This document shows, piece by piece, positions 53,705 through 62,913 of a DNA stretch of 64,000 nucleotides (its first letter is position 1; the number at the start of each line of letters is the position of its first letter). Where the stretch lies: the NCBI RefSeq assembly GCF_027922325.1, contig NZ_BSFL01000004.1, forward strand, positions 1 through 64,000, in the 5' to 3' direction. Below the pieces are notes generated by a model that saw only the letters and a list, made by a program, of their open reading frames with translations, was not told where the DNA came from and did no database searches. The position numbers and the translations under genes are program-made. Source of the stretch: Methylopila turkensis. Its GTDB lineage: Bacteria; Pseudomonadota; Alphaproteobacteria; Rhizobiales; Methylopilaceae.

Positions 53705-55675
53705 TTACGCCGCTTCCTTGTGCGCGGTTTCGGCGATGCGGACGATGTCGGCCATGATCCGGGTCAGGTCGAAGTTCTTCGGCGTGTAGACCGCCGCGAC
53801 CCCCATCGCCTTGAGCTGCGTCTCGTCCTCCGGCGGGATGATGCCGCCGACGATCACGGGCACGTCGTCGATGCCTTCCGCGCGCATGCGCTCCAGCACG
53901 TCGCGGACCAGCGGCACGTGGCTGCCGGACAGGATCGACAGGCCAACGACGTGGACGCCCTCTTCCAGCGCCGCGTTGACGATCTCGGCGGGCGTCAGGC
54001 GGATGCCCTCGTAGACGACCTCGAAGCCGCAGTCGCGCGCGCGCACCGCGATCTGCTCGGCGCCGTTGGAATGGCCGTCGAGGCCGGGCTTGCCGACCAG
54101 CAGCTTCAGGCGGCGCCCGAGGCGGTCCGAGGCGGCCTCGACCTCCTTGCGCACGCGCTCGATCTCCTCGCCGCCGGCGTCCGGACGGACGGCGCGGCCG
54201 ACGCCGGTCGGCGCGCGGAACTCGCCGAAGATGTCGCGCAGGGTCTGGCCCCACTCGCCGGTGGTGACGCCGGCCTTCGCCGCGGCGATCGACGGCTCCA
54301 TGATGTTGCGGTCTTCCCTGGCGGCGGCGGCGAGGTCGGCCAGCGCCTTCTCCACCGCCTTGGCGTCCCGCTGCGCGCGCCAGGCGTTCAGCCGCTCGAT
54401 CGCCTCCTGTCCGACGCTTTCCGGCACGGTCTGGATCGAGCCCGATCCGGTCGACAGCGGCGAGGGCTCGGTCTCCCGCCAGCGGTTGACGCCGACGACG
54501 ATCTGCTCGCCGCTTTCGATCGCCGCGAGCCGCCGGGCGTTCGACTCCACCAGCCGGCCCTTCATGTAGCCGGACTGCACCGCGGCGATCGCGCCGCCCA
54601 TCTCGTCGATGCGGGCGAGCTCGGCGCGCGCCTCCTGCTTCAGCGCCTCGACCTTGGCGTTCATGACCTCGGAGCCGTTGAAGATGTCGGCGTATTCGAG
54701 GATGTCGGTCTCGTAGGCCAGGATCTGCTGGGCGCGCAGCGACCATTGCTGGTCCCACGGCCGCGGCAGGCCGAGCGCCTCGTTCCATGCGGGGAGCTGC
54801 ACGGCGCGGGCGCGCGCGTCCTTCGACAGCGTCACGGCGAGCGTCTGGATCAGGATGCGGTAGACGTTGTTCTCGGGCTGCGGCTCGGTCAGGCCGAGCG
54901 AATTGACCTGCACGCCGTAGCGGAAGCGGCGGCTCTTGGCGTCGGTCACGCCGTAGCGGTCGCGCGTAATCTCGTCCCAGAGGTCGACGAAGGCGCGCAT
55001 CTTCGCGATCTCGGTGATGAACTTCATCCCGGCGTTCACGAAGAACGAGATGCGCTGCACCGTCTGGGCGAACACCTCCTCGCTCGGATTGGTCGCCTTG
55101 ACCTCGTCGAGCACCGCGATCCCGGTCGCGAGCGCATAGGCGAGCTCCTGCACCGGCGTCGCGCCGGCCTCCTGCAGGTGGTAGGAGCACACGTTCATCG
55201 GGTTCCACTTCGGCATCGCCGCCGTGGTGAAGGTGATGACGTCGCGGATCAGCCGGAGCGACGGGGCCGGCGGGAACACGTAGGTCCCGCGCGACAGATA
55301 CTCCTTGATGATGTCGTTCTGCGTCGTGCCGTTGAGCGCGGCCTTGTCGGCGCCCTGCTCCTCGGCCAGCGCGGCGTAGAGCGCCAGCAGCCAGGCCGCC
55401 GTCGCGTTGATCGTCATCGAGGTGTTCATCTGGGCGAGCGGGATGCCGTCGAACAGCGCCCGCATGTCGCCGAGATGGGAGACGGGCACGCCGACCTTCC
55501 CGACCTCGCCGCGCGAGAGGATGTGGTCGGGGTCGTAGCCGGTCTGGGTCGGCAGGTCGAAGGCGACCGAGAGGCCGGTCTGTCCCTTGGCGAGGTTCGA
55601 CTTGTACAGCCGGTTGGACTCCGCAGGCGTGGAATGGCCCGCATAGGTCCGGATCAGCCAGGGTTTGTCCGCCAT
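53705..55675 (-). CDS. ecm: Ethylmalonyl-CoA mutase (adenosylcobalamin-dependent)
   Basis: 656 residues. The N-terminal TIM-barrel mutase domain (about 1-500) starts PWLIRTYAGHSTPAESN; the C-terminal B12 domain (about 525-650) has GLDGHSNGAEQ (cofactor Asp533-x-His535-x2-Gly). The length and opening sequence fit the Ecm/MeaA branch rather than the longer methylmalonyl-CoA mutase large subunit. It converts (2R)-ethylmalonyl-CoA to methylsuccinyl-CoA in the ethylmalonyl-CoA pathway of acetyl-CoA assimilation. It lies 0.55 kb from ccr, which makes its substrate. Confidence 0.93.
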   Translation of the reverse strand: MADKPWLIRTYAGHSTPAESNRLYKSNLAKGQTGLSVAFDLPTQTGYDPDHILSRGEVGKVGVPVSHLGDMRALFDGIPLAQMNTSMTINATAAWLLALYAALAEEQGADKAALNGTTQNDIIKEYLSRGTYVFPPAPSLRLIRDVITFTTAAMPKWNPMNVCSYHLQEAGATPVQELAYALATGIAVLDEVKATNPSEEVFAQTVQRISFFVNAGMKFITEIAKMRAFVDLWDEITRDRYGVTDAKSRRFRYGVQVNSLGLTEPQPENNVYRILIQTLAVTLSKDARARAVQLPAWNEALGLPRPWDQQWSLRAQQILAYETDILEYADIFNGSEVMNAKVEALKQEARAELARIDEMGGAIAAVQSGYMKGRLVESNARRLAAIESGEQIVVGVNRWRETEPSPLSTGSGSIQTVPESVGQEAIERLNAWRAQRDAKAVEKALADLAAAAREDRNIMEPSIAAAKAGVTTGEWGQTLRDIFGEFRAPTGVGRAVRPDAGGEEIERVRKEVEAASDRLGRRLKLLVGKPGLDGHSNGAEQIAVRARDCGFEVVYEGIRLTPAEIVNAALEEGVHVVGLSILSGSHVPLVRDVLERMRAEGIDDVPVIVGGIIPPEDETQLKAMGVAAVYTPKNFDLTRIMADIVRIAETAHKEAA

Positions 55676-55781
55676 AGATCCGCGCTCGCCTCGCCTCGTC
55701 GCAGGCGGTCGCTCCGCCCGCGACAGTCTTTAGCCCAGCGATGCTGCGCCGCAATGGGCCGATCGTCGAGCAGACTTTCGG

Positions 55782-56045
55782 TCAGGCGCGCCGGAACAAC
55801 CCGATGATAAGCAGAAGAACGATCGCGCCGATGGTGGCGCCGATGATCTGGCCGAGCACGCCGGGGCCGACGAAAATTCCAAGCCTCGCCAGCAGCCAGG
55901 CGCCGATCACCGCGCCGAGGATGCCGACGATCACGTTGCCGATGATTCCGAGCCCGTAGCCGCGGACCACAAGGCCCGCGAGCCATCCGGCGACGCCGCC
56001 GATCAGCAGGATGGCGAGGATTCCGTATCCGGCGAAGACTTCCAT
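55782..56045 (-). CDS. GlsB/YeaQ/YmgE-family small membrane protein
   Basis: 87 residues, three Gly-rich hydrophobic helices (about 7-27, 33-52 and 62-84) with GGVAGWLAGLVV and GNVIVGILGAVIGAWLL. Transglycosylase-associated or general-stress small proteins of this type occur widely; molecular role unknown. It is placed between the divergent ecm and ccr on the ecm strand, with a separate ribosome site. Confidence 0.88.
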   Translation of the reverse strand: MEVFAGYGILAILLIGGVAGWLAGLVVRGYGLGIIGNVIVGILGAVIGAWLLARLGIFVGPGVLGQIIGATIGAIVLLLIIGLFRRA

Positions 56046-56225
56046 GGCGCGCTCCTGAGGCGTTCCGCGGGGCTTGTTCCCGCATTGCGCCGAAACTAGC
56101 GCGGCGCGGGCGTTAGACTATCTGGCGCCGCAACATGAGGCCATCGTCGCATTGCGTCCTTTCGAGCCGGCGTCATATTGCGCGGCGGATCGAACGGTTT
56201 TCTCTTGATTGCGAGAGACGAGAAC

Positions 56226-57515
56226 ATGGCCTCTTCCTCCGAGCGCAAAGACCTTTACGAGCTGGGCGAAGTCCCGCCCCTCGGCCACGTGCCGGCGAAC
56301 ATGTACGCCTGGGTCGTGCGCAAGGAGCGCCACGGCCCGCCCGAAAGCGCCAACGAGCTCGAGGTCGTGCCCGTCTGGGAGATCGGCGAGGAGGAGGTGC
56401 TGGTCTACGTCATGGCGGCCGGCGTCAACTACAACCATGTCTGGGCGTCGCTCGGCGAGCCCGTCTCCCCGCTCGACGTCCACAAGCTTCCGATCCACAT
56501 CGGCGGCTCAGACGCCTCCGGCATCGTCTGGGCGGTCGGCTCCAAGGTGAAGCGCTGGAAGGTGGGCGACGAGGTCATCATTCACTGCAACCAGGACGAC
56601 GGCGACGACGAGGAGTGCAACGGCGGCGATCCGATGTTCTCTCCGTCCCAGCGTATCTGGGGCTACGAGACGCCGGACGGCTCCTTCGCCCAGTTCTGCC
56701 GGGTGCAGTCGCGCCAGCTCATGCCGCGGCCGAAGCACCTCACTTGGGAAGAGGCCGCCTGCTACACGCTGACGCTGGCCACCGCCTACCGCATGCTGTT
56801 CGGCCACGCGCCGCACAGCCTGAAGCCGGGCGACAACGTGCTGGTGTGGGGCGCCTCCGGCGGCCTCGGCGTGTTCGCGGTGCAGCTGATCGCGGCCTCG
56901 GGCGCGAACGCCATCGGCGTCATCTCCGACGAGTCCAAGCGCGACTATGTGCTCGGCCTCGGCGCCAAGGGCGTGATCAACCGCAAGGACTTCGACTGCT
57001 GGGGCCAGCTTCCGAAGGTGAACTCGCCGGAGTTCCACGCCTGGACCAAGGAAGCGCGCGCCTTCGGCAAGGCGATCTGGGCGATCACAGGCAAGGGCAA
57101 CGACGTCGACATGGTGTTCGAGCATCCAGGCGAGGCGACCTTCCCGGTCTCCTGCCTGGTGGTGAAGCGCGGCGGCATGGTGGTGTTCTGCGCCGGCACC
57201 TCCGGCTTCAACATCACCTTCGACGCCCGCTACGTCTGGATGCGGCAGAAGCGCATCCAGGGCTCGCACTTCGCGCATCTGAAGCAGGCCTCGGCCGCGA
57301 ACAAGTTTGTGCTCGACCGCCGCGTCGATCCCTGCATGTCGGAAGTGTTCACCTTCGCCGACATCCCGAAGGCCCACACCAAGATGTGGAAGAACCAGCA
57401 CGCTCCCGGAAACATGGCGGTGCTGGTGAACTCCCCGCGTCCGGGCCTGCGGACGGTGGAGGAGGTGATGGAGGCCGAGCCGCTCCAAGCCGTCGCCAAG
57501 GCCGCCGCGGCCTGA
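56226..57515 (+). CDS. ccr: Crotonyl-CoA carboxylase/reductase
   Basis: 429 residues from the ATG at 56226 (MASSSERKDLYELGE), the usual Ccr length. MDR-type NADPH domain with VWGASGGLGVFAVQL; opening EVPPLGHVPANMYAW and the KRIQGSHFAHLKQASAANKF stretch are Ccr-specific. It reductively carboxylates crotonyl-CoA with CO2 and NADPH to ethylmalonyl-CoA, the committed step of the ethylmalonyl-CoA pathway. panD follows after 2 bases. Confidence 0.96.
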   Translation: MASSSERKDLYELGEVPPLGHVPANMYAWVVRKERHGPPESANELEVVPVWEIGEEEVLVYVMAAGVNYNHVWASLGEPVSPLDVHKLPIHIGGSDASGIVWAVGSKVKRWKVGDEVIIHCNQDDGDDEECNGGDPMFSPSQRIWGYETPDGSFAQFCRVQSRQLMPRPKHLTWEEAACYTLTLATAYRMLFGHAPHSLKPGDNVLVWGASGGLGVFAVQLIAASGANAIGVISDESKRDYVLGLGAKGVINRKDFDCWGQLPKVNSPEFHAWTKEARAFGKAIWAITGKGNDVDMVFEHPGEATFPVSCLVVKRGGMVVFCAGTSGFNITFDARYVWMRQKRIQGSHFAHLKQASAANKFVLDRRVDPCMSEVFTFADIPKAHTKMWKNQHAPGNMAVLVNSPRPGLRTVEEVMEAEPLQAVAKAAAA

Positions 57516-57517
57516 CG

Positions 57518-57964
57518 ATGCAGCGCTTCGTCCGCGCCAAGCTGCACGGGCTCCGCGTCACCGGCGCGGACCTGAACTACCACGGCTCGATCACGATCGA
57601 CGCGGAGCTCTGCCGCGCCGCCGGGCTCGAGCCGCTGGAGTTCGTCGAGATCTGGAACAAGATGTCGGGCGCCCGGCTCTCGACCTACGTGCTCTATGGC
57701 GACCCCGGCTCGCGCTGCTGCATCCTCAACGGCGCCGCGGCGCGCACCTGCCAGATCGGCGACGAGGTGATTATCGCCTCGTCCGAATGGGGCTTGTTCG
57801 AGGACGTCGCCGCCATCAGCCCGAAGGTGCTGACCTTCCGCGACGGCAACGAGATCGACGAGCGCATCGTCTACCGCGTCTTCCGCAACGCCGCCGGCGA
57901 GCACGACATGGCGATCGAGACCGACGCCGGCGCGCCCCTCGCCGTGCGCGACCTGGTGGGGTGA
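57518..57964 (+). CDS. panD: Aspartate 1-decarboxylase
   Basis: 148 residues. It has the self-cleavage site Gly23-Ser24 in NYHGSITID, the Lys8 region RAKLHGLRVT, LSTYVLYG and NGAAARTCQIGDEVIIAS. The proenzyme is cut to create a pyruvoyl group and makes beta-alanine for pantothenate and CoA. The C-terminus is about 20 residues longer than in E. coli (126). It starts 2 bases after the ccr stop, so it is almost surely co-transcribed with it. Confidence 0.92.
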   Translation: MQRFVRAKLHGLRVTGADLNYHGSITIDAELCRAAGLEPLEFVEIWNKMSGARLSTYVLYGDPGSRCCILNGAAARTCQIGDEVIIASSEWGLFEDVAAISPKVLTFRDGNEIDERIVYRVFRNAAGEHDMAIETDAGAPLAVRDLVG

Positions 57965-58052
57965 CCTCGGGTCGCCGCCCGTCCATCGGGTTGCCTCTCC
58001 GCCGCCCCAACGCCTAGGGATGGCTCCAGGCGAATGGGTCATGGGGCACGGG

Positions 58053-59402
58053 ATGCGCGCGGACGACACCTCTGACGGCGCGACGTCCGTGGCCCGAGAC
58101 ACCATCGTCGCGGTGTCGACGGCTCCCGGGAAGGCCGCGGTCGCGGTGTTGCGGCTGTCCGGGCCGCAGGCCGGCGCGGCGCTTGACGCGATCGCCGGCG
58201 GACGCCCGGCGCCGCGGGTCGCGGCTTATCGCGCGCTCCGGAGCCCGTCCGCGGGCGAACTGCTCGACCGCGGACTGGCGCTGTGGTTTCCGGGGCCCGC
58301 CAGCGCCACCGGCGAGGACGCGGCCGAGCTGCACGTCCATGGCGGGCGTGCGGTCGTCGCGGCCGTGCTCGATGCCGCGCTCGCCCTGCCCGGCCTCCGC
58401 GCGGCGGAGCCGGGCGAGTTCGCTCGCCGCGCCTTCCTCGCCGGCAAGCTCGACCTCGCGGAGGCGGAAGGCCTCGCGGATCTGATCGACGCGGAGACGG
58501 AAGCCCAGCGGCGCCAGGCGGCGCGGCAGAGCGAGGGCGCGCTGTCGGAGGTCGTGGACGGCTGGCGCGAGCGGCTGGTCGCCGCCATGGCGCTGGTCGA
58601 GGCCGGCATCGATTTCGTCGACGAGGACGACGTGCCCGCGGCCGCCCGCCAGCAGGCCTTCGAGGCCGTTGCGGAGCTGGCGGAGACGCTGCGCGCGGCG
58701 CTCGCCGACACCCGCGCCGAGCGGCTGCGCGACGGGTTCCGGGTCGCCATCGTCGGCGCGCCGAACGCGGGCAAGTCGTCGCTGCTGAACGCCCTCGCCC
58801 GCCGCGAGGTGGCGATCGTGACCGACGCGCCGGGCACGACGCGCGACGTGGTCGAGGTTCGCCTCGACCTCGGCGGCTATCCGGTGCTGGTCGCGGACAC
58901 CGCCGGCCTGCGCGACGCCGCCGACGCCGCAGAGCGCGAGGGCGTGCGGCGCGCGCTGGTCCGGGCTCGGGAGGCCGATCTCGTGCTGTGGCTTCGGGAC
59001 GCCTCCGTGGCCGTGCCTGAGCCCGCGCCCGAGACCGGGGGGTGGCTGTGGCGCGTGGCGAGCAAGATCGATCTGGTCGCGGCGCCGTCGGACGCCGATC
59101 ACGGCGTATCGACCGCGAGCGGCGCCGGCGTCGACGCGCTGATCGCGGCGATCGCCGAGGCGGCGCGCGACGCCCTTGGGGGCACCGAGCATGCGGGATT
59201 GACGCGGGCGCGGCATCGCGAGGCGCTGCGGGCGGCGCTCGATGAACTGGACGCGGTCCTCGGAAGCTGGCCGTCGCTGGCGGACGAGCTGGTCGCGGAG
59301 GGGCTGCGCCGGGCCGCGACAGACCTTGGGCGCATCGCCGGCCGGGTCGGCGTCGAGGACGTGCTGGACCGACTGTTCGCAAGCTTCTGCATCGGCAAAT
59401 GA
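58053..59402 (+). CDS. mnmE: tRNA modification GTPase MnmE
   Basis: 449 residues from the ATG at 58053; an ATG at 58020 is an alternative and the exact start is unsure. N-terminal folate-binding domain (DTIVAVSTAPGKAAVAVLRLSG), helical domain, inserted G domain with GAPNAGKSSLLN, DAPGTTRDVV and DTAGLRD, and C-terminal FCIGK with the catalytic Cys. With MnmG it installs 5-carboxymethylaminomethyl groups at wobble U34. First of mnmE-mnmG-rsmG-parA-parB. Confidence 0.95.
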   Translation: MRADDTSDGATSVARDTIVAVSTAPGKAAVAVLRLSGPQAGAALDAIAGGRPAPRVAAYRALRSPSAGELLDRGLALWFPGPASATGEDAAELHVHGGRAVVAAVLDAALALPGLRAAEPGEFARRAFLAGKLDLAEAEGLADLIDAETEAQRRQAARQSEGALSEVVDGWRERLVAAMALVEAGIDFVDEDDVPAAARQQAFEAVAELAETLRAALADTRAERLRDGFRVAIVGAPNAGKSSLLNALARREVAIVTDAPGTTRDVVEVRLDLGGYPVLVADTAGLRDAADAAEREGVRRALVRAREADLVLWLRDASVAVPEPAPETGGWLWRVASKIDLVAAPSDADHGVSTASGAGVDALIAAIAEAARDALGGTEHAGLTRARHREALRAALDELDAVLGSWPSLADELVAEGLRRAATDLGRIAGRVGVEDVLDRLFASFCIGK

Positions 59403-59420
59403 CGAAGGGGCTCGCCCGAT

Positions 59421-59436
59421 GTTTCACGTGAAACAC
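59421..59436. other. parS: parS centromere site 1
   Basis: TGTTTCACGTGAAACA is an exact match to the universal chromosomal parS sequence bound by ParB. It lies in the mnmE-mnmG gap, 18 bases after the mnmE stop and about 3.5 kb from parB. Confidence 0.93.
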
Positions 59437-59506
59437 GGGGACGCGTTGCGACCCGGCGACGGTAGCGCTATGCGTGCGCAACTTTTCGCGTCAGGGATCG
59501 GATGAG

Positions 59507-61375
59507 ATGCGGACGTCCTTCGACGTCATCGTTGTGGGCGGCGGCCATGCCGGCTGCGAGGCGGCCGCGGCCGCGGCGCGGACGGGGGCCGCGACCGCGC
59601 TCGTGACCCACCGCGCCGACACCATCGGCGCCATGTCCTGCAACCCGGCGATCGGCGGGCTCGGCAAGGGCCATCTCGTGCGCGAGGTCGACGCGCTCGA
59701 CGGTTTGATGAGCCGGGTGGCCGACGCCGGCGGCATCCAGTTCCGCATGCTGAACCGGCGCAAGGGGCCGGCCGTGCGCGGACCCCGCGCCCAGGCCGAC
59801 CGTAAGCTCTACGCCGCCGCGATGCAGGAAGCCCTCGCCGCGACCGAGGGTCTCGCGATCGTCGAGGCCGAGGTCGACGATCTGATCGTCTCCGACGGCT
59901 GCGTCACAGGCGTCCTCCTCGCTGACGGCCGATCCATGCCGGCCGGCGCGGTGGTGCTGACGACCGGCACCTTCCTGCGCGGGCTGATCCATATCGGCGA
60001 CCAGACGACGCCGGCCGGCCGCGCGGGCGAGGCGCCGGCGCTCGGCCTGTCGAAGCGGCTGGAGGCGGCGGGCTTCGCGCTCGGCCGGCTCAAGACCGGG
60101 ACCCCTCCCCGGCTCGACGGCCGCACGATCGACTTCGCGAGCCTTGAGGAGCAGCCCGGCGACGAGCCGCCGGAGCCGTTCTCGACGCTGACGCGGGCGA
60201 TCACGACCCCGCAGACGGTGTGCCACATCACCCGCACCACCGCCGAAACCCACGCCATCATCCGCGCCGACATCGGCCGGTCGGCGATGTATTCCGGCCG
60301 GATCGAAAGCCGCGGGCCGCGCTACTGCCCGTCGATCGAGGACAAGGTGGTCCGCTTCGGCGACCGCGAGAGCCACCAGATCTTCCTCGAGCCCGAAGGG
60401 CTCGACGACCCCACGATCTACCCGAACGGGATTTCGACCTCGCTGCCGGCGGACGTGCAGCTCCGCCTCGTGCGGTCGATCCCCGGGCTGGAGCGCGTCG
60501 AGATCCTGCGGCCGGGCTACGCCATCGAATACGACCATGTCGATCCGCGCGAGCTGCAGCCGACGCTGGAGGCCAAGCGGCTTTCCGGCCTGTTCCTGGC
60601 GGGGCAGATCAACGGCACCACCGGCTATGAGGAGGCGGCGGCGCAGGGGTTGCTCGCTGGGCTCAACGCCGCCCGGCGCGCCGGCGGCTCCGACGGCGCC
60701 GTGTTCGATCGCGCCGAGGCCTATCTCGGCGTCATGGTCGACGACCTCGTCACCCGCGGCGTGACCGAGCCCTACCGCATGTTCACTTCGCGGGCGGAGT
60801 ACCGCCTGAGCCTGCGCGCCGACAACGCCGACCTGCGGCTGACGGCGCGGGGCGAGACGCTCGGCTGCGTCGGGACAACGCGCTCCGCCGCCTTTGCGGT
60901 CAAGGCCGGCCGGCTCGCCGCCGCGACGGCGATCGCCCGCTCGCTGTCGCTGACGCCCAACGAGGCGGAGAGCTTCGGCGTGGCGGTCAACCGCGACGGA
61001 CGGCGGCGCAGCGCTTTCGACCTGCTGTCGCTGCCTGACGTGGGGACGGACGTGCTCGCACGCATCTGGCCGGCGTTCCGTGAGATCGACGCCGCGACGC
61101 TGGCGCAGCTCGAGATCGAGGCGTCCTACGCCGTCTATCTCGATCGGCAGGAGACCGACGTCCGGCGCTACCGCTCCGAGGAAGCCGCCGCGATTCCCGC
61201 CGATATCGACTACGCTGACCTGCCCGGCCTGTCGGCGGAGCTTCAGGCCAAGCTCAAGGCGGTCGCGCCGCGCACGCTCGGACAGGCCGGCCGGATCGAG
61301 GGCATGACGCCGGCGGCGCTGACGCTGATTGCGGCGCGGGCGCGCAGGGCCGGCGCCGGCAAGGTCGCGGGCTGA
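59507..61375 (+). CDS. mnmG: tRNA uridine-5-carboxymethylaminomethyl modification enzyme MnmG (GidA)
   Basis: 622 residues from the ATG at 59507, preferred over a GTG at 59474 because it gives the standard opening [19 protein letters not shown]-binding Rossmann motif, [33 protein letters not shown] and [19 protein letters not shown] are all family hallmarks. It works with MnmE on wobble uridines. The stop overlaps the rsmG start by one base. Confidence 0.96.
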   Translation: MRTSFDVIVVGGGHAGCEAAAAAARTGAATALVTHRADTIGAMSCNPAIGGLGKGHLVREVDALDGLMSRVADAGGIQFRMLNRRKGPAVRGPRAQADRKLYAAAMQEALAATEGLAIVEAEVDDLIVSDGCVTGVLLADGRSMPAGAVVLTTGTFLRGLIHIGDQTTPAGRAGEAPALGLSKRLEAAGFALGRLKTGTPPRLDGRTIDFASLEEQPGDEPPEPFSTLTRAITTPQTVCHITRTTAETHAIIRADIGRSAMYSGRIESRGPRYCPSIEDKVVRFGDRESHQIFLEPEGLDDPTIYPNGISTSLPADVQLRLVRSIPGLERVEILRPGYAIEYDHVDPRELQPTLEAKRLSGLFLAGQINGTTGYEEAAAQGLLAGLNAARRAGGSDGAVFDRAEAYLGVMVDDLVTRGVTEPYRMFTSRAEYRLSLRADNADLRLTARGETLGCVGTTRSAAFAVKAGRLAAATAIARSLSLTPNEAESFGVAVNRDGRRRSAFDLLSLPDVGTDVLARIWPAFREIDAATLAQLEIEASYAVYLDRQETDVRRYRSEEAAAIPADIDYADLPGLSAELQAKLKAVAPRTLGQAGRIEGMTPAALTLIAARARRAGAGKVAG

Positions 61376-62034
61376 TGGCGGTCGATCCGGCGGCGCGCAG
61401 GGCGGACCGGGCCGCGGCGGAGCGGCTGGTCCATGTTTCACGTGAAACATGGGCGCGCTGGGAGGCGCTGGTCGCGGCCCTCGACAAGTGGCAAGCGACG
61501 ACGAACCTGGTCGCGCCCACTACGCTCGCCACGGTGTGGACGCGCCACGTCGCCGACGGAGCGCAGCTCCTCCCCCTCGCCCCGCAGGACTGCCAAACCT
61601 GGGTCGATCTCGGCTCCGGCGGCGGCTTTCCCGGCCTCGTTGTGGCAGCCGCGCTGGCGGGCCGTACGCAGGTCCATCTGGTCGAGAGCAATCTCAAGAA
61701 GGCGGCGTTCCTGCGCGAGGCGGCGCGCGCCATGGACGTCGCCGTCACGGTCCACGCCGCGCGGGCCGACGCCGTGCTTGGCTCGGTCGTGACCCGGGCG
61801 GACGTCGTCAGCGCACGCGCGCTGGCGCCGCTCGCCGATCTCGTCGCGATGGCGGCGCCGCTGTTGAAAACCGGCGCCGTCGGCCTGTTTCCGAAGGGCG
61901 CGAAGGCGGAGGCCGAATTGACCGCGGCGGCGAAATCCTGGAACATTAACGCATCGTTTCACCCGAGCCTCACCGAGCCGGACGCCCGCATCGTGCGCGT
62001 CGACGGGCTGGCGGAGCGTCGGGGAGTCGAGTGA
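61375..62034 (+). CDS. rsmG: 16S rRNA (guanine527-N7)-methyltransferase RsmG (GidB)
   Basis: 219 residues. SAM-binding WVDLGSGGGFPGLV, HLVESNLKKAAFLRE and SARALAPLADLV are the RsmG motifs. It methylates G527 of 16S rRNA. Residues 21-25 (VSRET) are encoded by an embedded parS site, so this patch is constrained by DNA function as well as protein. Third in the mnmE-mnmG-rsmG-parA-parB run. Confidence 0.95.
   Translation: MAVDPAARRADRAAAERLVHVSRETWARWEALVAALDKWQATTNLVAPTTLATVWTRHVADGAQLLPLAPQDCQTWVDLGSGGGFPGLVVAAALAGRTQVHLVESNLKKAAFLREAARAMDVAVTVHAARADAVLGSVVTRADVVSARALAPLADLVAMAAPLLKTGAVGLFPKGAKAEAELTAAAKSWNINASFHPSLTEPDARIVRVDGLAERRGVE
61434..61449. other. parS: parS centromere site 2, inside rsmG
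   Basis: TGTTTCACGTGAAACA, exact parS, and the symmetry extends three bases further on each side (61431-61452). It lies within the rsmG coding sequence and encodes VSRET in frame. It is about 2 kb from parS site 1. Confidence 0.93.
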
Positions 62035-62070
62035 TCCTGTTCCAAGGATGTTCGCCCCGGAGCTTCCGCC

Positions 62071-62895
62071 ATGCTGTCGACCAAGTTCCCCGCCGGCGCG
62101 CCGCGGGTTCTGACCCTCGCCAACCAGAAGGGCGGCGTCGGCAAGACCACGACGGCGATCAACCTCGGGACGGCGCTGGCCGCGATCGGCGAAAGCGTGC
62201 TGATCGTCGACCTCGACCCACAGGGCAACGCCTCCACCGGCCTCGGCATCGACCGCAGGGCGCGGCGGCTGTCGACCTACGACGTGCTGGTGGGCGAGGC
62301 GACGCTCGCCGAGACCATCCACGAGACGGCGGTGCCGCGGCTGCACCTCGCCCCCTCGACCATGGACCTGCTCGGCGTCGAGCTCGAGATCGCGTCGGAG
62401 AAGGACCGCGCCTTCCGCCTGCGCGACGCGGTTCACGCGCTGCACGACGCCTGCGTGGAGAACCGCCGCTACACCTATGTGCTGGTGGACTGCCCGCCCT
62501 CGCTCAACCTGCTGACGATCAACGCCATGGCGGCCGCCAACGCCATCGTGGTGCCGCTGCAGTGCGAGTTCTTCGCCCTGGAGGGCCTCAGCCAGTTGCT
62601 GAAGACGGTGGAGCAGGTGCGGGCGTCGCTCAACCCGGGCCTCAGCATCCACGGCGTGGTGCTGACCATGTTCGATCCCCGCAACAACCTCTCCGGCCAG
62701 GTCGTGGCGGACGTGCGCGAATTCATGGGCGAAAAGGTCTATGAGACCATGATCCCTCGCAACGTGCGGGTGTCGGAGGCGCCGTCCTACGGCAAGCCGG
62801 TGCTGCTGTACGACCTGAAGTGCCACGGTTCGCAGGCCTATCTCCGCCTCGCCTCCGAGGTGATCCAGCGCGAGCGTACGTTGCGCGCGGCCTGA
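62071..62895 (+). CDS. parA: Chromosome partitioning ATPase ParA
   Basis: 274 residues. Deviant Walker A KGGVGKTT (20-27), Walker A' VLIVDLDPQGNASTGLG, and VLVDCPPSLNLLT. A DNA-gradient ATPase that moves ParB-parS complexes to daughter poles. It is 36 bases after rsmG and immediately upstream of parB. Confidence 0.97.
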   Translation: MLSTKFPAGAPRVLTLANQKGGVGKTTTAINLGTALAAIGESVLIVDLDPQGNASTGLGIDRRARRLSTYDVLVGEATLAETIHETAVPRLHLAPSTMDLLGVELEIASEKDRAFRLRDAVHALHDACVENRRYTYVLVDCPPSLNLLTINAMAAANAIVVPLQCEFFALEGLSQLLKTVEQVRASLNPGLSIHGVVLTMFDPRNNLSGQVVADVREFMGEKVYETMIPRNVRVSEAPSYGKPVLLYDLKCHGSQAYLRLASEVIQRERTLRAA

Positions 62896-62913
62896 CGCGC
62901 GCCAGGAGGCATC

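Noticed and set aside
58020..58052. Upstream ATG as the mnmE start
   Set aside because: It adds 11 residues without homology and lacks a spaced ribosome site; kept only as an alternative.
59468..61450. 660-codon minus-strand frame opposite mnmG
   Set aside because: Shadow of mnmG, and it begins inside the parS palindrome, which contributes in-frame codons in both directions.
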